A stretch of 64,000 nt of DNA, taken from positions 1-64,000 of the forward strand of contig CATLAL010000002.1 of assembly GCA_949878425.1 (NCBI GenBank), given 5' to 3'. Below, one piece after another: positions 1 through 8,439 of this stretch (its first letter is position 1; every line of letters begins with the position of its first letter). A model generated the notes under the pieces. It was given only the letters and a program-made list of their open reading frames with translations, was not told the origin of the DNA and made no database searches. This DNA comes from an uncultured Oscillospiraceae bacterium (GTDB taxonomy: Bacteria; Bacillota; Clostridia; Oscillospirales; Oscillospiraceae). The translations under genes and the position numbers were made by a program.

Positions 1-82
1 TTACCCTCGGAGGGCTGAAATTAACTTCTACTTGCGGAATTTTGCCCCGTATGGGACGCTTCGGTTTCCTGTGCGGGGCCAT
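1..82 (-). CDS. Start of an unidentified small gene, cut by the window edge
   Basis: An ATG at 82 on the minus strand lies one base after the stop of the chimeric conjugation gene. It opens a frame of 27 codons that runs off the window. The visible N-terminus is strongly basic (begins MAPHRKPKRPIRGK) and proline-rich. Position and spacing suggest the next gene of the same mobile-element operon. I see no good Shine-Dalgarno and do not recognise the family, so it may be an accidental frame. Confidence 0.3.
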   Translation of the reverse strand, partial: MAPHRKPKRPIRGKIPQVEVNFSPPRV

Positions 83-83
83 T

Positions 84-1118
84 TTATGAAAGGAGATTTT
101 TGCCGTGGCAGATAACAAGCCCAGCAATGCTGGTAATGAGGATATTGGCGGTCTTGGAGATGGTCTCCAGGCTGGCTTTCAGTTCCGACAGGCTCCTATC
201 CTTGGACCATGTGGCGATGTAGCCCAGGCTGTTGGCGCTTGTCTCAATGCCATAATACTGGCAGACCGTATAGGAAACACTTTCGGCCTCCACCTCTCTG
301 GTGTTTTTGTCCTTCGGCTTGGTCGGCTCCCGATCCGTGTCCCCGGCAGCGGCGGTGAGTTGGTCCTGCTCCCGGTTATGGAGCATGGCGTGGGTGATAC
401 CCGTTACCACCATGATAAGAAACGCTTGGAAGCCCAGGGCAAAGAGGGATTTCAAATAGCCCTGCCCCATGCCCCGCCACTCGCTGTTCCCAATGGTGGC
501 GAGAGGAATAGGCCCCAGCGAGGTCACGAGATATATTTCAATCAGCCTGCCATAGACCACAAGCATGATGCAGATGGAGAGAATATTCATCGTCAGCCCT
601 ACAAAGAGGGACTGGAACCACAGGCCCAGCAGACCGCCGATGTCCATATCCGAAAGCCGGTTTTCCAGGTCGGTGACAACGGCTGTAATGTCGATGCTGG
701 TATTGCCGATGATAACCCCGGCGCTCTGATTGACGACGCTTTGGGTCAGGTCGAACACGCCCATGACGATGTTCCAGGTGTTGGACACAAGGATGATCGC
801 GGCGGCGGATTTGAACACCCAGCGGAACAGCATCCAACTGTCCATGTCGTGCATACTGTTCCGTTCCGCAATCAACTGTATCAGCTCGTAGCACATGATA
901 AGGGCGAGGATAGCCCCAGCGATGGGGACGATCACCGTTTCCGACAGGCTGCGGAGCATATTGAACACGCCGCTGTTCCAGTCCTGCGGCGTGGCTCCCA
1001 CGTCGGCGGCGATCTCGCCCACTTTGCCGTTCACCGTGTCAAAAAGGCCGGTGAGGTTGCTGGTGATGCCGTCGATCAGCACACCCTTGAACCATTCTTC
1101 CAGCCAGTCAAGTATCAT
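84..1118 (-). CDS. Chimeric VirB6/TrbL-like channel fused to LtrC/ArdC-type tail
   Basis: Residues 1 to about 237 match the VirB6/TrbL-like inner-membrane channel protein (CD1112 type) of Tn1549-like conjugative transposons. This part has several hydrophobic segments and the family phrase FALGFQAFLIMV. The match then stops abruptly. From about residue 240 the protein continues with the C-terminal half of an LtrC/ArdC-like zincin (HAMLHN, then AESVSYTVCQYYG). The expected HExxH motif is broken at the join (TGITHAM). This is what an internal deletion between two genes of one element would leave. The last 15 residues look like a further junction. A working channel is unlikely. Family calls rest on remembered motifs. 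Confidence 0.7.
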   Translation of the reverse strand: MILDWLEEWFKGVLIDGITSNLTGLFDTVNGKVGEIAADVGATPQDWNSGVFNMLRSLSETVIVPIAGAILALIMCYELIQLIAERNSMHDMDSWMLFRWVFKSAAAIILVSNTWNIVMGVFDLTQSVVNQSAGVIIGNTSIDITAVVTDLENRLSDMDIGGLLGLWFQSLFVGLTMNILSICIMLVVYGRLIEIYLVTSLGPIPLATIGNSEWRGMGQGYLKSLFALGFQAFLIMVVTGITHAMLHNREQDQLTAAAGDTDREPTKPKDKNTREVEAESVSYTVCQYYGIETSANSLGYIATWSKDRSLSELKASLETISKTANILITSIAGLVICHGKNLLS

Positions 1119-1188
1119 GGGTCAAGCACCTCCTTTCCCGCGGCCCCCGCTTGGGGCGGGAGGCCGCGAGGGGATTTAGCGGGGAACA

Positions 1189-1269
1189 TCAGCCCAGCAA
1201 GCCGGACAGCAGGGGAACCAGGGTAATGCCGATCAGGGCCACGCCTCCCCCGGCGACAAGCTGTTTCAT
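1189..1269 (-). pseudogene. Maff2-family small membrane protein, C-terminal remnant
   Basis: The frame encodes 26 residues beginning MKQLVAGGGVALIG and ending LVPLLSGLLG. This matches the last third of the roughly 70-residue Maff2 protein, normally encoded just upstream of the VirB6-like gene in Tn1549-type elements. The N-terminal two thirds are missing and unrelated sequence precedes it. Its position directly upstream of the chimeric channel gene matches the usual order, so the pair is a relic of one transfer module. Confidence 0.55.
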
Positions 1270-1366
1270 CTCAAAGTTAATGAAACAGCCCACGGCGGGC
1301 GGCGGCATCCTCAATCAGCATTACCCCGGTTCCTCTGCTGTCCGGGCTTAATGTTGCGGTATTCAG

Positions 1367-3022
1367 TTATTTCTCGCGGATTATCCTGCGTTTATCCGCT
1401 TTATCGTTGAAATTGAAATAGATTTCCACAGTCTGGCGAACAGTCTCGCCGTCTATGTCCTCGTGGATGACGATTTTCTGAACAAGCCGGTTCAGCGTCA
1501 CGGTGTCCAATTTCTGGATGTCGGCATAGTCCTTGATGATTTCCAGCCAGCGTGTGCTGTCCTCCTGCTCCTGGGTCTGCTGGGCCAGCCGTTCCCGGTT
1601 CAGCATGACACGGTTTTTCAGCGTAGCCTGCTCCGTCTGGCTGTTCTCCAAGATGCGGTTGAAGTTGTCCTCGCTGATGCGCTGGGCAATCATGTCCTCA
1701 TAGACCCGGCTGATGATGCGCTCCAGAGCGGTGATGCGTTCGCTGTCCTCGTCAATGCTCCGCTGGATGGCCTCGCGCTCGGCCTGCTCGTCCGCCTGGC
1801 AGTTCTCCCGGAGTTGGGCCGCTGCCTCCTGTTCATCGGCAAGGGCCTTTCTCGCACAAGCTCTAATCTGTTCCAGCACGACGTTGTAGAGCGTATCATA
1901 CTTGATGCGGTGCTGGGTACAGTGGGCCACGCCGTACTTGTTGTACCGGGAACAGGTGTAGATGCGCTCGTTGCCCTTTTGGTTGGCGCGGCGGATGTTC
2001 AAGGTGCTGCCGCACTGTCCGCACTTCACCAGACCGGCAAACAGGCTGAAATTGCCCCATGCGTCCGGGCGTTTCCGGCTCTTGACTTTCTCTTGTACCA
2101 GGTCGAACGTGTCCCGGTCGATGATGGCCTCGTGCATCCCCTCGACAACAATCCAGTCCTCCCGTTTCTTGTCGCCCATCCAGCCGATTTTGAAACGGTA
2201 GTTGACCTTTTGGGAGGCAATCGCGCCGATGTAAACCGGGTTTGCCAAAATGCCCTGGATGGCGGTGAAGTCCCAAATAAACCGCCCCCGCTCCGGGTTT
2301 TCCCGCTCAAACTTGGTAACATGGTCGCGCAAGCCCTTTTGCCGGTTCCACCATGCGGGGCAGGGGATTTCTTCATCTTCCAGCCTGCGGCGGATGCGGT
2401 TGGGGCCGCTGCCGTTCTTCGCCCACTCAAAAATCCTGCGGACGATCCAGGCGGTATCCTCGTCAATGAGAAGATGGTTTTTGTCCTCCGGGTCTTTGCG
2501 GTAGCCGAACGGGGCCAGACAGCCGGTAAACTTGCCGGACTTGGCTTTTGTCAGGTAGGACGAATGGACTTTCTTGCTCACATCCCGGCTATACATCTCG
2601 TTCAGCAGCGAGCGAAACGGGGTTATCTCATTCTCAACCTCGCTGTCTACGGCATCGTTCAAAGCGATATACCGTACCTTCTGCCGTGGGAAAAAATCTT
2701 CCAGCAGTTGGCCCACCTGCAAATAGTTCCGGCCCAGCCGGGAGAGGTCTTTCGTCAAGACCACATCGAACATTTTCCGCTCAACCGCCGCCAGCATCTT
2801 CTGAAAGTCGGGGCGCTCCATGTTCAGGCCGGTGTACCCGTCATCCTGGAAAATCCCTGCCACGCGCCAGCCCTGTTCCTCACAGTACCGGCACAACAAT
2901 TCCCGCTGGTTCTGGATGCTTGCGCTGGGGCCGCTCAAATCATCGTCCTTGGACAAGCGGCAATAGATAGCTGCTCTCACCTCCTGGGGATAGGGTTCAG
3001 CATACACAGTGTTAGTCCTCAT
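1367..3022 (-). CDS. Large serine recombinase of a conjugative or mobilizable element
   Basis: A 551-residue TnpX/Tn4451-type large serine recombinase, which would excise and integrate an element through a serine-DNA covalent intermediate. The N-terminal resolvase domain has AIYCRLSKDDD with the catalytic Ser and a downstream LTKDLSRLGRN motif. A recombinase domain, a Cys zinc ribbon (CGQCGSTLNIRR) and a long coiled coil follow. A longer frame starts at 3097. ATG 3022 is preferred because GGAGG lies seven bases upstream and the upstream 69-residue gene overlaps it by 11 bases. It looks intact, unlike the neighbouring remnants. Confidence 0.9.
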   Translation of the reverse strand: MRTNTVYAEPYPQEVRAAIYCRLSKDDDLSGPSASIQNQRELLCRYCEEQGWRVAGIFQDDGYTGLNMERPDFQKMLAAVERKMFDVVLTKDLSRLGRNYLQVGQLLEDFFPRQKVRYIALNDAVDSEVENEITPFRSLLNEMYSRDVSKKVHSSYLTKAKSGKFTGCLAPFGYRKDPEDKNHLLIDEDTAWIVRRIFEWAKNGSGPNRIRRRLEDEEIPCPAWWNRQKGLRDHVTKFERENPERGRFIWDFTAIQGILANPVYIGAIASQKVNYRFKIGWMGDKKREDWIVVEGMHEAIIDRDTFDLVQEKVKSRKRPDAWGNFSLFAGLVKCGQCGSTLNIRRANQKGNERIYTCSRYNKYGVAHCTQHRIKYDTLYNVVLEQIRACARKALADEQEAAAQLRENCQADEQAEREAIQRSIDEDSERITALERIISRVYEDMIAQRISEDNFNRILENSQTEQATLKNRVMLNRERLAQQTQEQEDSTRWLEIIKDYADIQKLDTVTLNRLVQKIVIHEDIDGETVRQTVEIYFNFNDKADKRRIIREK

Positions 3023-3221
3023 TTTTGACCTCCATCCCGCTGTGTATGCCGCGTTTTGGAGTAATTTCATTATACCCTGCCGCACGTCCGGCGTCAAGGG
3101 AAAGTTGTGATTTCACAATCTCATTTTTCTGTATGATTAAGTCAATAAAGGCTTGCCTGTCGGTCTGCCTCCCGGCGAACACGGTGCTGACAGTGATAAC
3201 AGGCTCCTTTGCTTTTGCCAT
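3012..3221 (-). CDS. Small protein co-encoded with the serine recombinase
   Basis: A 69-residue basic protein (begins MAKAKEPVITVSTVFAG) with AAAGGAG before its ATG. Its 3' end overlaps the recombinase start, which indicates translational coupling. Short genes in this position are common in Tn1549-like elements and may help direct recombination, but I do not recognise a named family or an HTH. The role is inferred only from the coupling. Confidence 0.65.
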   Translation of the reverse strand: MAKAKEPVITVSTVFAGRQTDRQAFIDLIIQKNEIVKSQLSLDAGRAAGYNEITPKRGIHSGMEVKNED

Positions 3222-3233
3222 AGGCGGCTCCTT

Positions 3234-3706
3234 TCAGTCCATCAGATTTTTCAGACGTGCCAGTTTGTCCTGAGCGGTGGCCCTGCGGAAGTTATCTCCC
3301 GAAAAGCGGATGGGGGCACACATTTCCAACAGCCGGTCATAGATGCGGGCATGGGCGGTGTCCTGGGGGTGCTGTAAGTCCTGGAGGGACAGGTTGGTGG
3401 TGACGATCAGCGGCCTGCGGCTGCGGTAACGGCTGTCAATCACGTTGTAGACCTGTTCCAAACTGTACTCCGTCCCACGCTCCATGCCAAAGTCATCCAG
3501 GATAAGCAGCGGGGCGCGGCACAGTCTGGCTATGTACTCGTTCCGGCCCTCAAAGCTGGCGGTCAGGTCATTCAAAATTAGGGCAAAGTTCGTCATGCGG
3601 ACGGCCACTTCCTGCTCCATCAGGGCGTTGGCGATACAACCGGCGAAATAGCTTTTGCCGGTTCCCACGCTGCCCCACAGCAGATAGCCGATGTTACCGA
3701 CCAATG
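3234..3706 (-). pseudogene. DnaC/IstB-like ATPase, N-terminus missing
   Basis: The remnant retains the AAA+ core of the DnaC-like helicase loader carried by Tn1549-type elements: Walker A GSVGTGKS, Walker B LLILDDFG, and the C-terminal LIVTTNLS and HARIYDRLLEMC phrases. Family members are about 250-280 residues. Here the first 100 or so residues are absent. Homology stops at NIGYLLWG, where sequence from an oppositely oriented recombinase begins at about 3706. The remaining open frame has no plausible ribosome binding site. Confidence 0.75.
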
Positions 3707-4701
3707 GCAAGCCTCCCACAAATCCCTACAAATGGACGGCCAAGACAATTTCGGGCATTTTGGAGCGTGTCGAGTATTTAGGCCATACGGTCAATTTCAA
3801 GACCAGCAAACCATCGTTCAAGAGCAAAAAGACCGTTTGGAATAACCCGTCTGAATGGGTGATCTTCGAGAATACCCAAGAGCCTGTCATTGAGGAAAGC
3901 GTGTTCCTGATTGTTCAGAATATCCGGCAGGGACGCCGCCGCCCGACCAAGATGGGGGACATGGGTATGTTCTCCGGGCTGGTGTACTGCGCCGATTGCG
4001 GCGGCAAGATGTATCTTTGCCGGGCTAACCACTTCAAGCCGGAACAGGAGTATTACATTTGCTCCACCTATCGAAAAGACCGTACCCTGTGCAAGACGCA
4101 CTCCATCCGCCGTGTCGTGCTGGAAGAAATCGTACTGCGGAACCTGCGGGAAGCGATCTCCCATGTGACACAGTATGAGGACGACTTTATCCAGCGGGCG
4201 GCGGAACGGAGCCTGCGGGAGCGTGACAAGGCGCTGGCACAGAAAAAGGCTGTGCTGGCACAGTCCGAAAAACGCATCGCGGAGCTGGATGTGATCTTCA
4301 AGAGAATTTATGAGGACAACATTTCCGGCAAGCTGTCCGATGATCGGTTTATCAAGCTGTCCCGTGACTATGAACAGGAGCAGGAACAGTTAAAGGCCGT
4401 CGTGGAAACCCTGGGACGGGAAGTGAAACAGCAGGAGCAGAAGAAAACCAACGTCAGGAAGTTCATTTCTGTGGTGAAGAAGTACACGGATATGACCCAG
4501 CTTGATGCCACCATCCTGCGTGAGTTCGTGGAACAGATCAGGGTGTCCGACACCTACACGACCAACGAACAGCAGAAGCGGGTGAAAATCCGGGAAATTG
4601 AGATCGTCTATAACTTCATTGGTGCATTTGATTTTGAGGGAGCGCGGGAGCAATCCCAAAATGCCCAAGACAAAAATAATGCGAAAGTCGGCGCAGCTTG
4701 A
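3707..4701 (+). pseudogene. Second large serine recombinase, catalytic domain lost
   Basis: About 330 residues equal the recombinase domain onward: NPYKWTAKTISGILERVEY, a zinc ribbon (CADCGGKMYLC), a long coiled coil and the C-terminal domain ending near INFIGAFDFEG-like sequence. The N-terminal resolvase domain with the catalytic serine is missing because the gene is cut where it meets the DnaC remnant head-to-head. It differs clearly from the intact recombinase at 1367-3022, so it comes from another element. It cannot be catalytically active as it stands. Confidence 0.8.
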
Positions 4702-4743
4702 CGCTACGCCGACCCTCGCTTAAAATGTTTTCTTACGTTACCA

Positions 4744-4890
4744 GCCTATTATGGGCGGCGTTTCACCAGTCGGGAGGATCTGATCTGGATGATTGAGGAC
4801 TACATCGCTTATTACAATTCCAGGCGGCTCCAACGCGGCCTTGGCGTACTCACACCTTTTGAGAAGCATGAACTGGCTATGGTGGCATAA
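4744..4890 (+). pseudogene. IS3-family transposase C-terminal fragment
   Basis: The reading frame ending at TAA 4890 gives AYYGRRFTSREDLIWMIEDY and then IAYYNSRRLQRGLGVLTP. This is the classic end of IS3/IS150-type OrfB transposases, after the last DDE residue. Only about 48 codons remain, with no IS end or OrfA nearby. Confidence 0.75.
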
Positions 4891-4894
4891 CCAG

Positions 4895-4947
4895 ACCTTG
4901 CAAAATCTGTTTGGATGCCATCGGCTGACAAACAGATTTTGCAAGGT
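4895..4947. terminator. 19-bp perfect inverted repeat downstream of the IS fragment
   Basis: Arms 4895-4913 and 4929-4947 are perfectly complementary (ACCTTGCAAAATCTGTTTG and its reverse complement) around a 15-nt loop. It begins five bases after the transposase stop. It could terminate transcription in either direction, but no long T-tract follows. A shorter hairpin with arms ACAGTGC/GCACTGT follows immediately. Confidence 0.5.
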
Positions 4948-5013
4948 GCTACAGTGCCTCTGCACTGTGAATTTTCTATGAATTATTTCACTGTCTACTT
5001 GACGGGGGGGCAG

Positions 5014-5085
5014 TTCAAAGCGATAGCTTTGCGCAAAAAGTTTTTCTTTTTGATACTTTTTCTTTGTTCACAAAGAAAAAGTATG
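5014..5085 (-). repeat. A/T-hairpin dispersed repeat (copy a)
   Basis: Read on the minus strand it begins 18 bases after the ldh stop. It comprises hairpin I (ACTTTTTCTTTG, loop, CAAAGAAAAAGT), a spacer ATCAAAAAGAAAAACTTTTT, and a GCGCAAAGC-type second hairpin. It has the same architecture as copies near 9.55, 29.8, 31.0, 41.0, 52.8, 55.2 and 57.9 kb. Confidence 0.75.
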
Positions 5086-5102
5086 CCAGCCGGTAAAGAG
5101 CC

Positions 5103-6068
5103 TCACAGTCCCAGGGATGCGATAGCCTCCTCCATCTGCCGGGCGGAGGCTGCCAAGGCCCGGCTCTCCTCCGGGCTCAGGGGGATCTCCAAAATCTCCT
5201 CCAGGCCGTCCCGGCCCACCAGGGAGGGGATGCTCAGCGCCACGCCCTCCAGGCCGTACTGCCCCTCCAGCACCACAGAGATAGGCAGCACCGCGTGCTC
5301 GTCCTTCACGATAGCGGCGGCGATGCGGCCCACCGCCATGGCGATGCCGTAGTAGGTGGCGCCCTTGCGCCGGATGATCTCATAGGCGCTGTCCCGGACG
5401 GTCCGGTAGAGCCGGTCCAGCGCCGCCGGCAGGTCCGCTCCGGCCTCCCGGGGCCGCCACCGGCGGATGCGGCAGAAGTCCTCCAGGTCCAGACCGGACA
5501 CGTTGGCCTCGCTCCACACCGCCAGCTCGCTGTCCCCGTGCTCGCCAATGATGAGGGCGTGGACGTTGCGGCTGTCCACCCCCAGCTCCTCCCCCACCAG
5601 CTGCTTGAGCCGGCCTGTGTCCAGCACGGTGCCGGAGCCGATCACCCGGCCCCGGGGATAGCCGGAGAGCTTCCAGGCCGCGTAGGTCAGCACGTCCACC
5701 GGGTTGGACACGATGAGGAGAATCCCCCCAAAGTCCCGGGCCGTGATCTCCCCCAAAATCTCCCGGAGGATGGCGATGTTCTTGCCGATGAGGTCCAGCC
5801 GGGTCTCCCCCGGCTTCTGGTTGGCCCCGGCGGTGATCACCACCAGGGCGCAGTCCGCGATGTCGTCATAGGTCCCGGCGGTGATCTCCATGGACGCGCC
5901 GTAGGGCAGGCCGTCGCTGAGGTCCATGGCCTCCCCCTCCGCCTTGTCCCGGTTGGCGTCCAGCAGCACCAACCGGCTAAAGAGCCCCTGCTGCAAAAAC
6001 CGGAAGGCGATGGAGGCCCCCACAAAACCGCAGCCCACGATGGCCGCTTTCCTGGGATTGATCTGCAT
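5103..6068 (-). CDS. ldh: L-lactate dehydrogenase
   Basis: NAD-dependent L-lactate dehydrogenase (321 residues), reducing pyruvate to lactate in the cytoplasm during fermentation. The N-terminal Rossmann glycine motif VGCGFVGASIAF, the substrate loop NQKPGETR (Gln84 selects lactate rather than malate; Arg90) and the catalytic His177 in GEHGDSE are all present. It appears monocistronic. The upstream leader has an 11-bp-stem GC hairpin. Redox control by a Rex-type repressor would be usual, but I found no clear Rex site. Confidence 0.93.
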   Translation of the reverse strand: MQINPRKAAIVGCGFVGASIAFRFLQQGLFSRLVLLDANRDKAEGEAMDLSDGLPYGASMEITAGTYDDIADCALVVITAGANQKPGETRLDLIGKNIAILREILGEITARDFGGILLIVSNPVDVLTYAAWKLSGYPRGRVIGSGTVLDTGRLKQLVGEELGVDSRNVHALIIGEHGDSELAVWSEANVSGLDLEDFCRIRRWRPREAGADLPAALDRLYRTVRDSAYEIIRRKGATYYGIAMAVGRIAAAIVKDEHAVLPISVVLEGQYGLEGVALSIPSLVGRDGLEEILEIPLSPEESRALAASARQMEEAIASLGL

Positions 6069-6119
6069 GTGCGCTTCTCCCTTCCAGCCGGAGGCTTCTC
6101 CCCCGGCACATATTGCGAA

Positions 6120-6152
6120 GCGCCCCGCGGCTTCCCAATTCCCGCGGGGCGC
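6120..6152. terminator. GC-rich hairpin in the ldh leader
   Basis: Arms GCGCCCCGCGG (6120-6130) and CCGCGGGGCGC (6142-6152) pair perfectly. It lies between ldh and the upstream minus-strand gene. It may end that gene's transcript or attenuate ldh. No run of T follows on the minus strand. Confidence 0.45.
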
Positions 6153-6306
6153 TCTCCTCTAGTTATTCCTCTTTTTTCAGGCGGTATTCCTCTTATCGCA
6201 ATCTTCCAAATAGATGAGAGCCGTGACCGCGAAGCGGGCACTAGCAGCCCAAGCGGCCTGAAAGGCCGCGAGTGGTTCTTCAGAAAGAAAAGAATGCATG
6301 CCGAAA

Positions 6307-6639
6307 TCACGCCATAGAAAACCCCAACGCGCAGAGGAGGAACCCCGCCGCCGCGGCCAGCATTGCCGCCGCGGCCAGGAACGCCCAGAGCGTCCGCCGT
6401 CTCCGGCGGGCCCGGTACTGGCGGACCTCCTCCGGGTCCACGCTCTCCAGCAGGATACCGGCGGTGTCCTCCGGCGGGCCCACAGCCTCCCGGAGGTCCT
6501 CCAGGGTCAGCTCCTCCTGGGAGGCGAACTGCTCCTCCAGCTGTTGGCCAAGATCCTCCAGCAGTTCCCTCCGCCGCCGCCGGGGCAGCTCCAGCGCCTG
6601 ATCAATCTCCTGGCAGTACAGCCGCACCGCCCTGCCCAT
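6307..6639 (-). CDS. DUF6120/HAAS-like small membrane protein
   Basis: A 110-residue protein. Its N-terminal helical segment (RLYCQEIDQALELP, then RRRELLEDLGQQLEEQF) resembles the HAAS/DUF1700-type signalling domain, and one C-terminal membrane segment follows. ATG 6639 is chosen over an upstream ATG because GGGGAGG precedes it by six bases. HAAS proteins are often encoded beside PadR regulators, but none is visible here. The role is unknown. Confidence 0.7.
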   Translation of the reverse strand: MGRAVRLYCQEIDQALELPRRRRRELLEDLGQQLEEQFASQEELTLEDLREAVGPPEDTAGILLESVDPEEVRQYRARRRRRTLWAFLAAAAMLAAAAGFLLCALGFSMA

Positions 6640-6773
6640 GTCCGCCGCCTCCCCGCCGCCGCCGAAATCCGGCGTTTTTTGTCCCCTACAGCATACACCC
6701 GGCGGCAGGTCTTGTCCAGATGCAGTTTCATGAATTTTCCGGGATTTTTCTCCCCGGTTCCCGGCTTTCCCTG

Positions 6774-6802
6774 TTGTTGTCCGGGCCAACCTATGTTATA
6801 AT
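6774..6802 (+). promoter_or_regulatory. Promoter of dusB-sigma-anti-sigma operon
   Basis: TTGTTG at 6774-6779 and TATAAT at 6797-6802 are separated by 17 bases, 46 bases before the dusB start. Confidence 0.6.
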
Positions 6803-6848
6803 AGTCTCTACGCAAAACAGCGGCAAAAACAGCGAAAGAGGAGCGCCC

Positions 6849-7823
6849 ATGCAAATCGGAGAGGTTACCATACAGTCCCAACTGGCCCTGGCCCCCATGG
6901 CCGGCGTGACGGACGCCGCCTACCGGCAGATCTGCTCCGAGCTGGGGGCGGGGCTCACCTATACGGAACTGGTCAGCGCCAAGGCCCTGTGCTACCAGGA
7001 CAAGAAGAGCCGGCAGCTGCTGCGGCCCTTCCCCGGGGAGGGCCCCTTTGCCGCCCAGATCTTCGGCAGCGACATCTCCTGCATGGCGGAGGCGGCCCAG
7101 ATCGCCGCGGAGGCCAGCGGGGCGGACCTGTTGGACATCAACATGGGCTGTCCGGTGGGCAAGGTGGTCTCCAGCGGCGACGGCGCGGCCCTCATGCGGG
7201 ACCCGGAGAAGGCGGCCCGGCTGGCGGAGGCGGTGGTGAAGGCCAGCCCGGTGCCGGTGACGGTAAAGATGCGCCGGGGCTGGGACAGGGGCAGCGTCAA
7301 CGCCGTGGAGCTCAGCCGGCTGCTGGAGCAGGCGGGGGTGTCCGCCATCGCCGTCCACGGCCGGACCCGGGCCCAGATGTACGGCGGCGCGGCGGACTGG
7401 AATACCATCCGGGAGGTCAGGGAGGCGGTATCCATTCCGGTGATCGCCAACGGCGACGTCTTTTCCCACGAGGACGCGGTGCGCATCCTCCGGTTTACGG
7501 GGGCGGACATGGCCATGATCGGCCGGGGCTGCTTCGGCAACCCCTGGCTCTTCCAGCAGGCCGCCGCCGCCCTGGCGGGGGAGACTATCCCGGAGCGGCC
7601 CCCCCTGGACCAGCGGTGCGACACTGCCGTGCGGCAGATCCAGCTGGCTGCGGCCTACGGCTGTGAGAAGGTGGCCGTGCTGAACGCCCGGCGGCACTAT
7701 GCCTGGTATCTCAGGGGGGTGCCCCACGCCTCCTACTACAAGGAACAGATCGTCCGCATGGAGACGTTGGAGGACGTCCGCCGCGTGACGGAGGGGATCA
7801 AGAGGGATTTGCATGACGGTTGA
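6849..7823 (+). CDS. dusB: tRNA-dihydrouridine synthase DusB
   Basis: FMN-dependent tRNA-dihydrouridine synthase (324 residues), which reduces a D-loop uridine. The family start LAPMAGVTDAAYR, the NMGCPVGKV motif with the catalytic Cys, and the C-terminal IGRGCFGNPW of the TIM barrel are visible. The open frame extends far upstream, but ATG 6849 follows AGAGGAG and gives the standard N-terminus. The gene overlaps the following sigma factor by 11 bases. Confidence 0.93.
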   Translation: MQIGEVTIQSQLALAPMAGVTDAAYRQICSELGAGLTYTELVSAKALCYQDKKSRQLLRPFPGEGPFAAQIFGSDISCMAEAAQIAAEASGADLLDINMGCPVGKVVSSGDGAALMRDPEKAARLAEAVVKASPVPVTVKMRRGWDRGSVNAVELSRLLEQAGVSAIAVHGRTRAQMYGGAADWNTIREVREAVSIPVIANGDVFSHEDAVRILRFTGADMAMIGRGCFGNPWLFQQAAAALAGETIPERPPLDQRCDTAVRQIQLAAAYGCEKVAVLNARRHYAWYLRGVPHASYYKEQIVRMETLEDVRRVTEGIKRDLHDG

Positions 7824-8439
7824 GGAGCTGGTCCGCGCGGCGGCCCGGGGGGGCGAGGACGCCTTCGGGGAGCTGGTGCGGCTCTATGAGAACAAGGTAT
7901 ACGCTCTGGCGCTGCGGATGTGCGGCAGTCCGGAGGACGCCTGGGACGTGGCCCAGGAGGCGTTTCTCTCCGCCTGGCGGGGCCTGCCCTCCTTTCGGGG
8001 GGAGTCGGAGTTCGCCACGTGGCTCTACCGGCTGACCTCCAACGCGGCCATTGACCATCTGCGGCGCGCCAGGCGGCAGCGGGGGGAGGTCTCCCTGGAG
8101 GCCCTCTCCGCGCCGGACAGCGGCCCCAGTCCCCAGGAGTCCGCCGAGCGGGGGGAGCTCCGCTGGGCGGTAACGGCGGGCATGGAGCGCTTGACGGAGG
8201 ACCACCGGCAGATCCTGGTCCTCCGGGAGCTCCAGGAGCTCAGCTATGAGGAGATTTCCCAGGTTCTGGACGTGGATCTGGGCACGGTGAAATCCCGCAT
8301 CTCCCGGGCCAGACGGGCGCTGCGGAAAATCCTGCTGGAGAGCGGGAACTTATCGGGCTACCTGCCGTCTAAAGAGGCAGAATCGACGGATGGGAAGGGG
8401 GTGGACCCGTGGGACCGTGCGAAGCATATGAGGAGCTGA
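7813..8439 (+). CDS. ECF RNA polymerase sigma factor (SigW-like)
   Basis: A 208-residue sigma-70 family ECF factor. Region 2 contains GELVRLYENKVYALALRM and DAWDVAQEAFLSAW. Region 4 contains MERLTEDHRQILVLRE and a helix-turn-helix DVDLGTVKSRISRARR. It starts inside the end of dusB and its own end overlaps the anti-sigma gene by 31 bases, a typical translationally coupled pair. It would direct transcription of an envelope-type regulon when released from its anti-sigma partner. Confidence 0.9.
   Translation: MTVEELVRAAARGGEDAFGELVRLYENKVYALALRMCGSPEDAWDVAQEAFLSAWRGLPSFRGESEFATWLYRLTSNAAIDHLRRARRQRGEVSLEALSAPDSGPSPQESAERGELRWAVTAGMERLTEDHRQILVLRELQELSYEEISQVLDVDLGTVKSRISRARRALRKILLESGNLSGYLPSKEAESTDGKGVDPWDRAKHMRS

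Noticed and set aside
4895-4947. Terminal inverted repeats of an insertion sequence
   Set aside because: The two arms are only 15 bases apart and face each other as a hairpin. No matching end lies upstream of the transposase fragment.
6119-6160. Rex-controlled operator at the ldh hairpin
   Set aside because: The palindrome is GC-rich and does not resemble the TTGTGAAATATTTCACAA-type Rex site.
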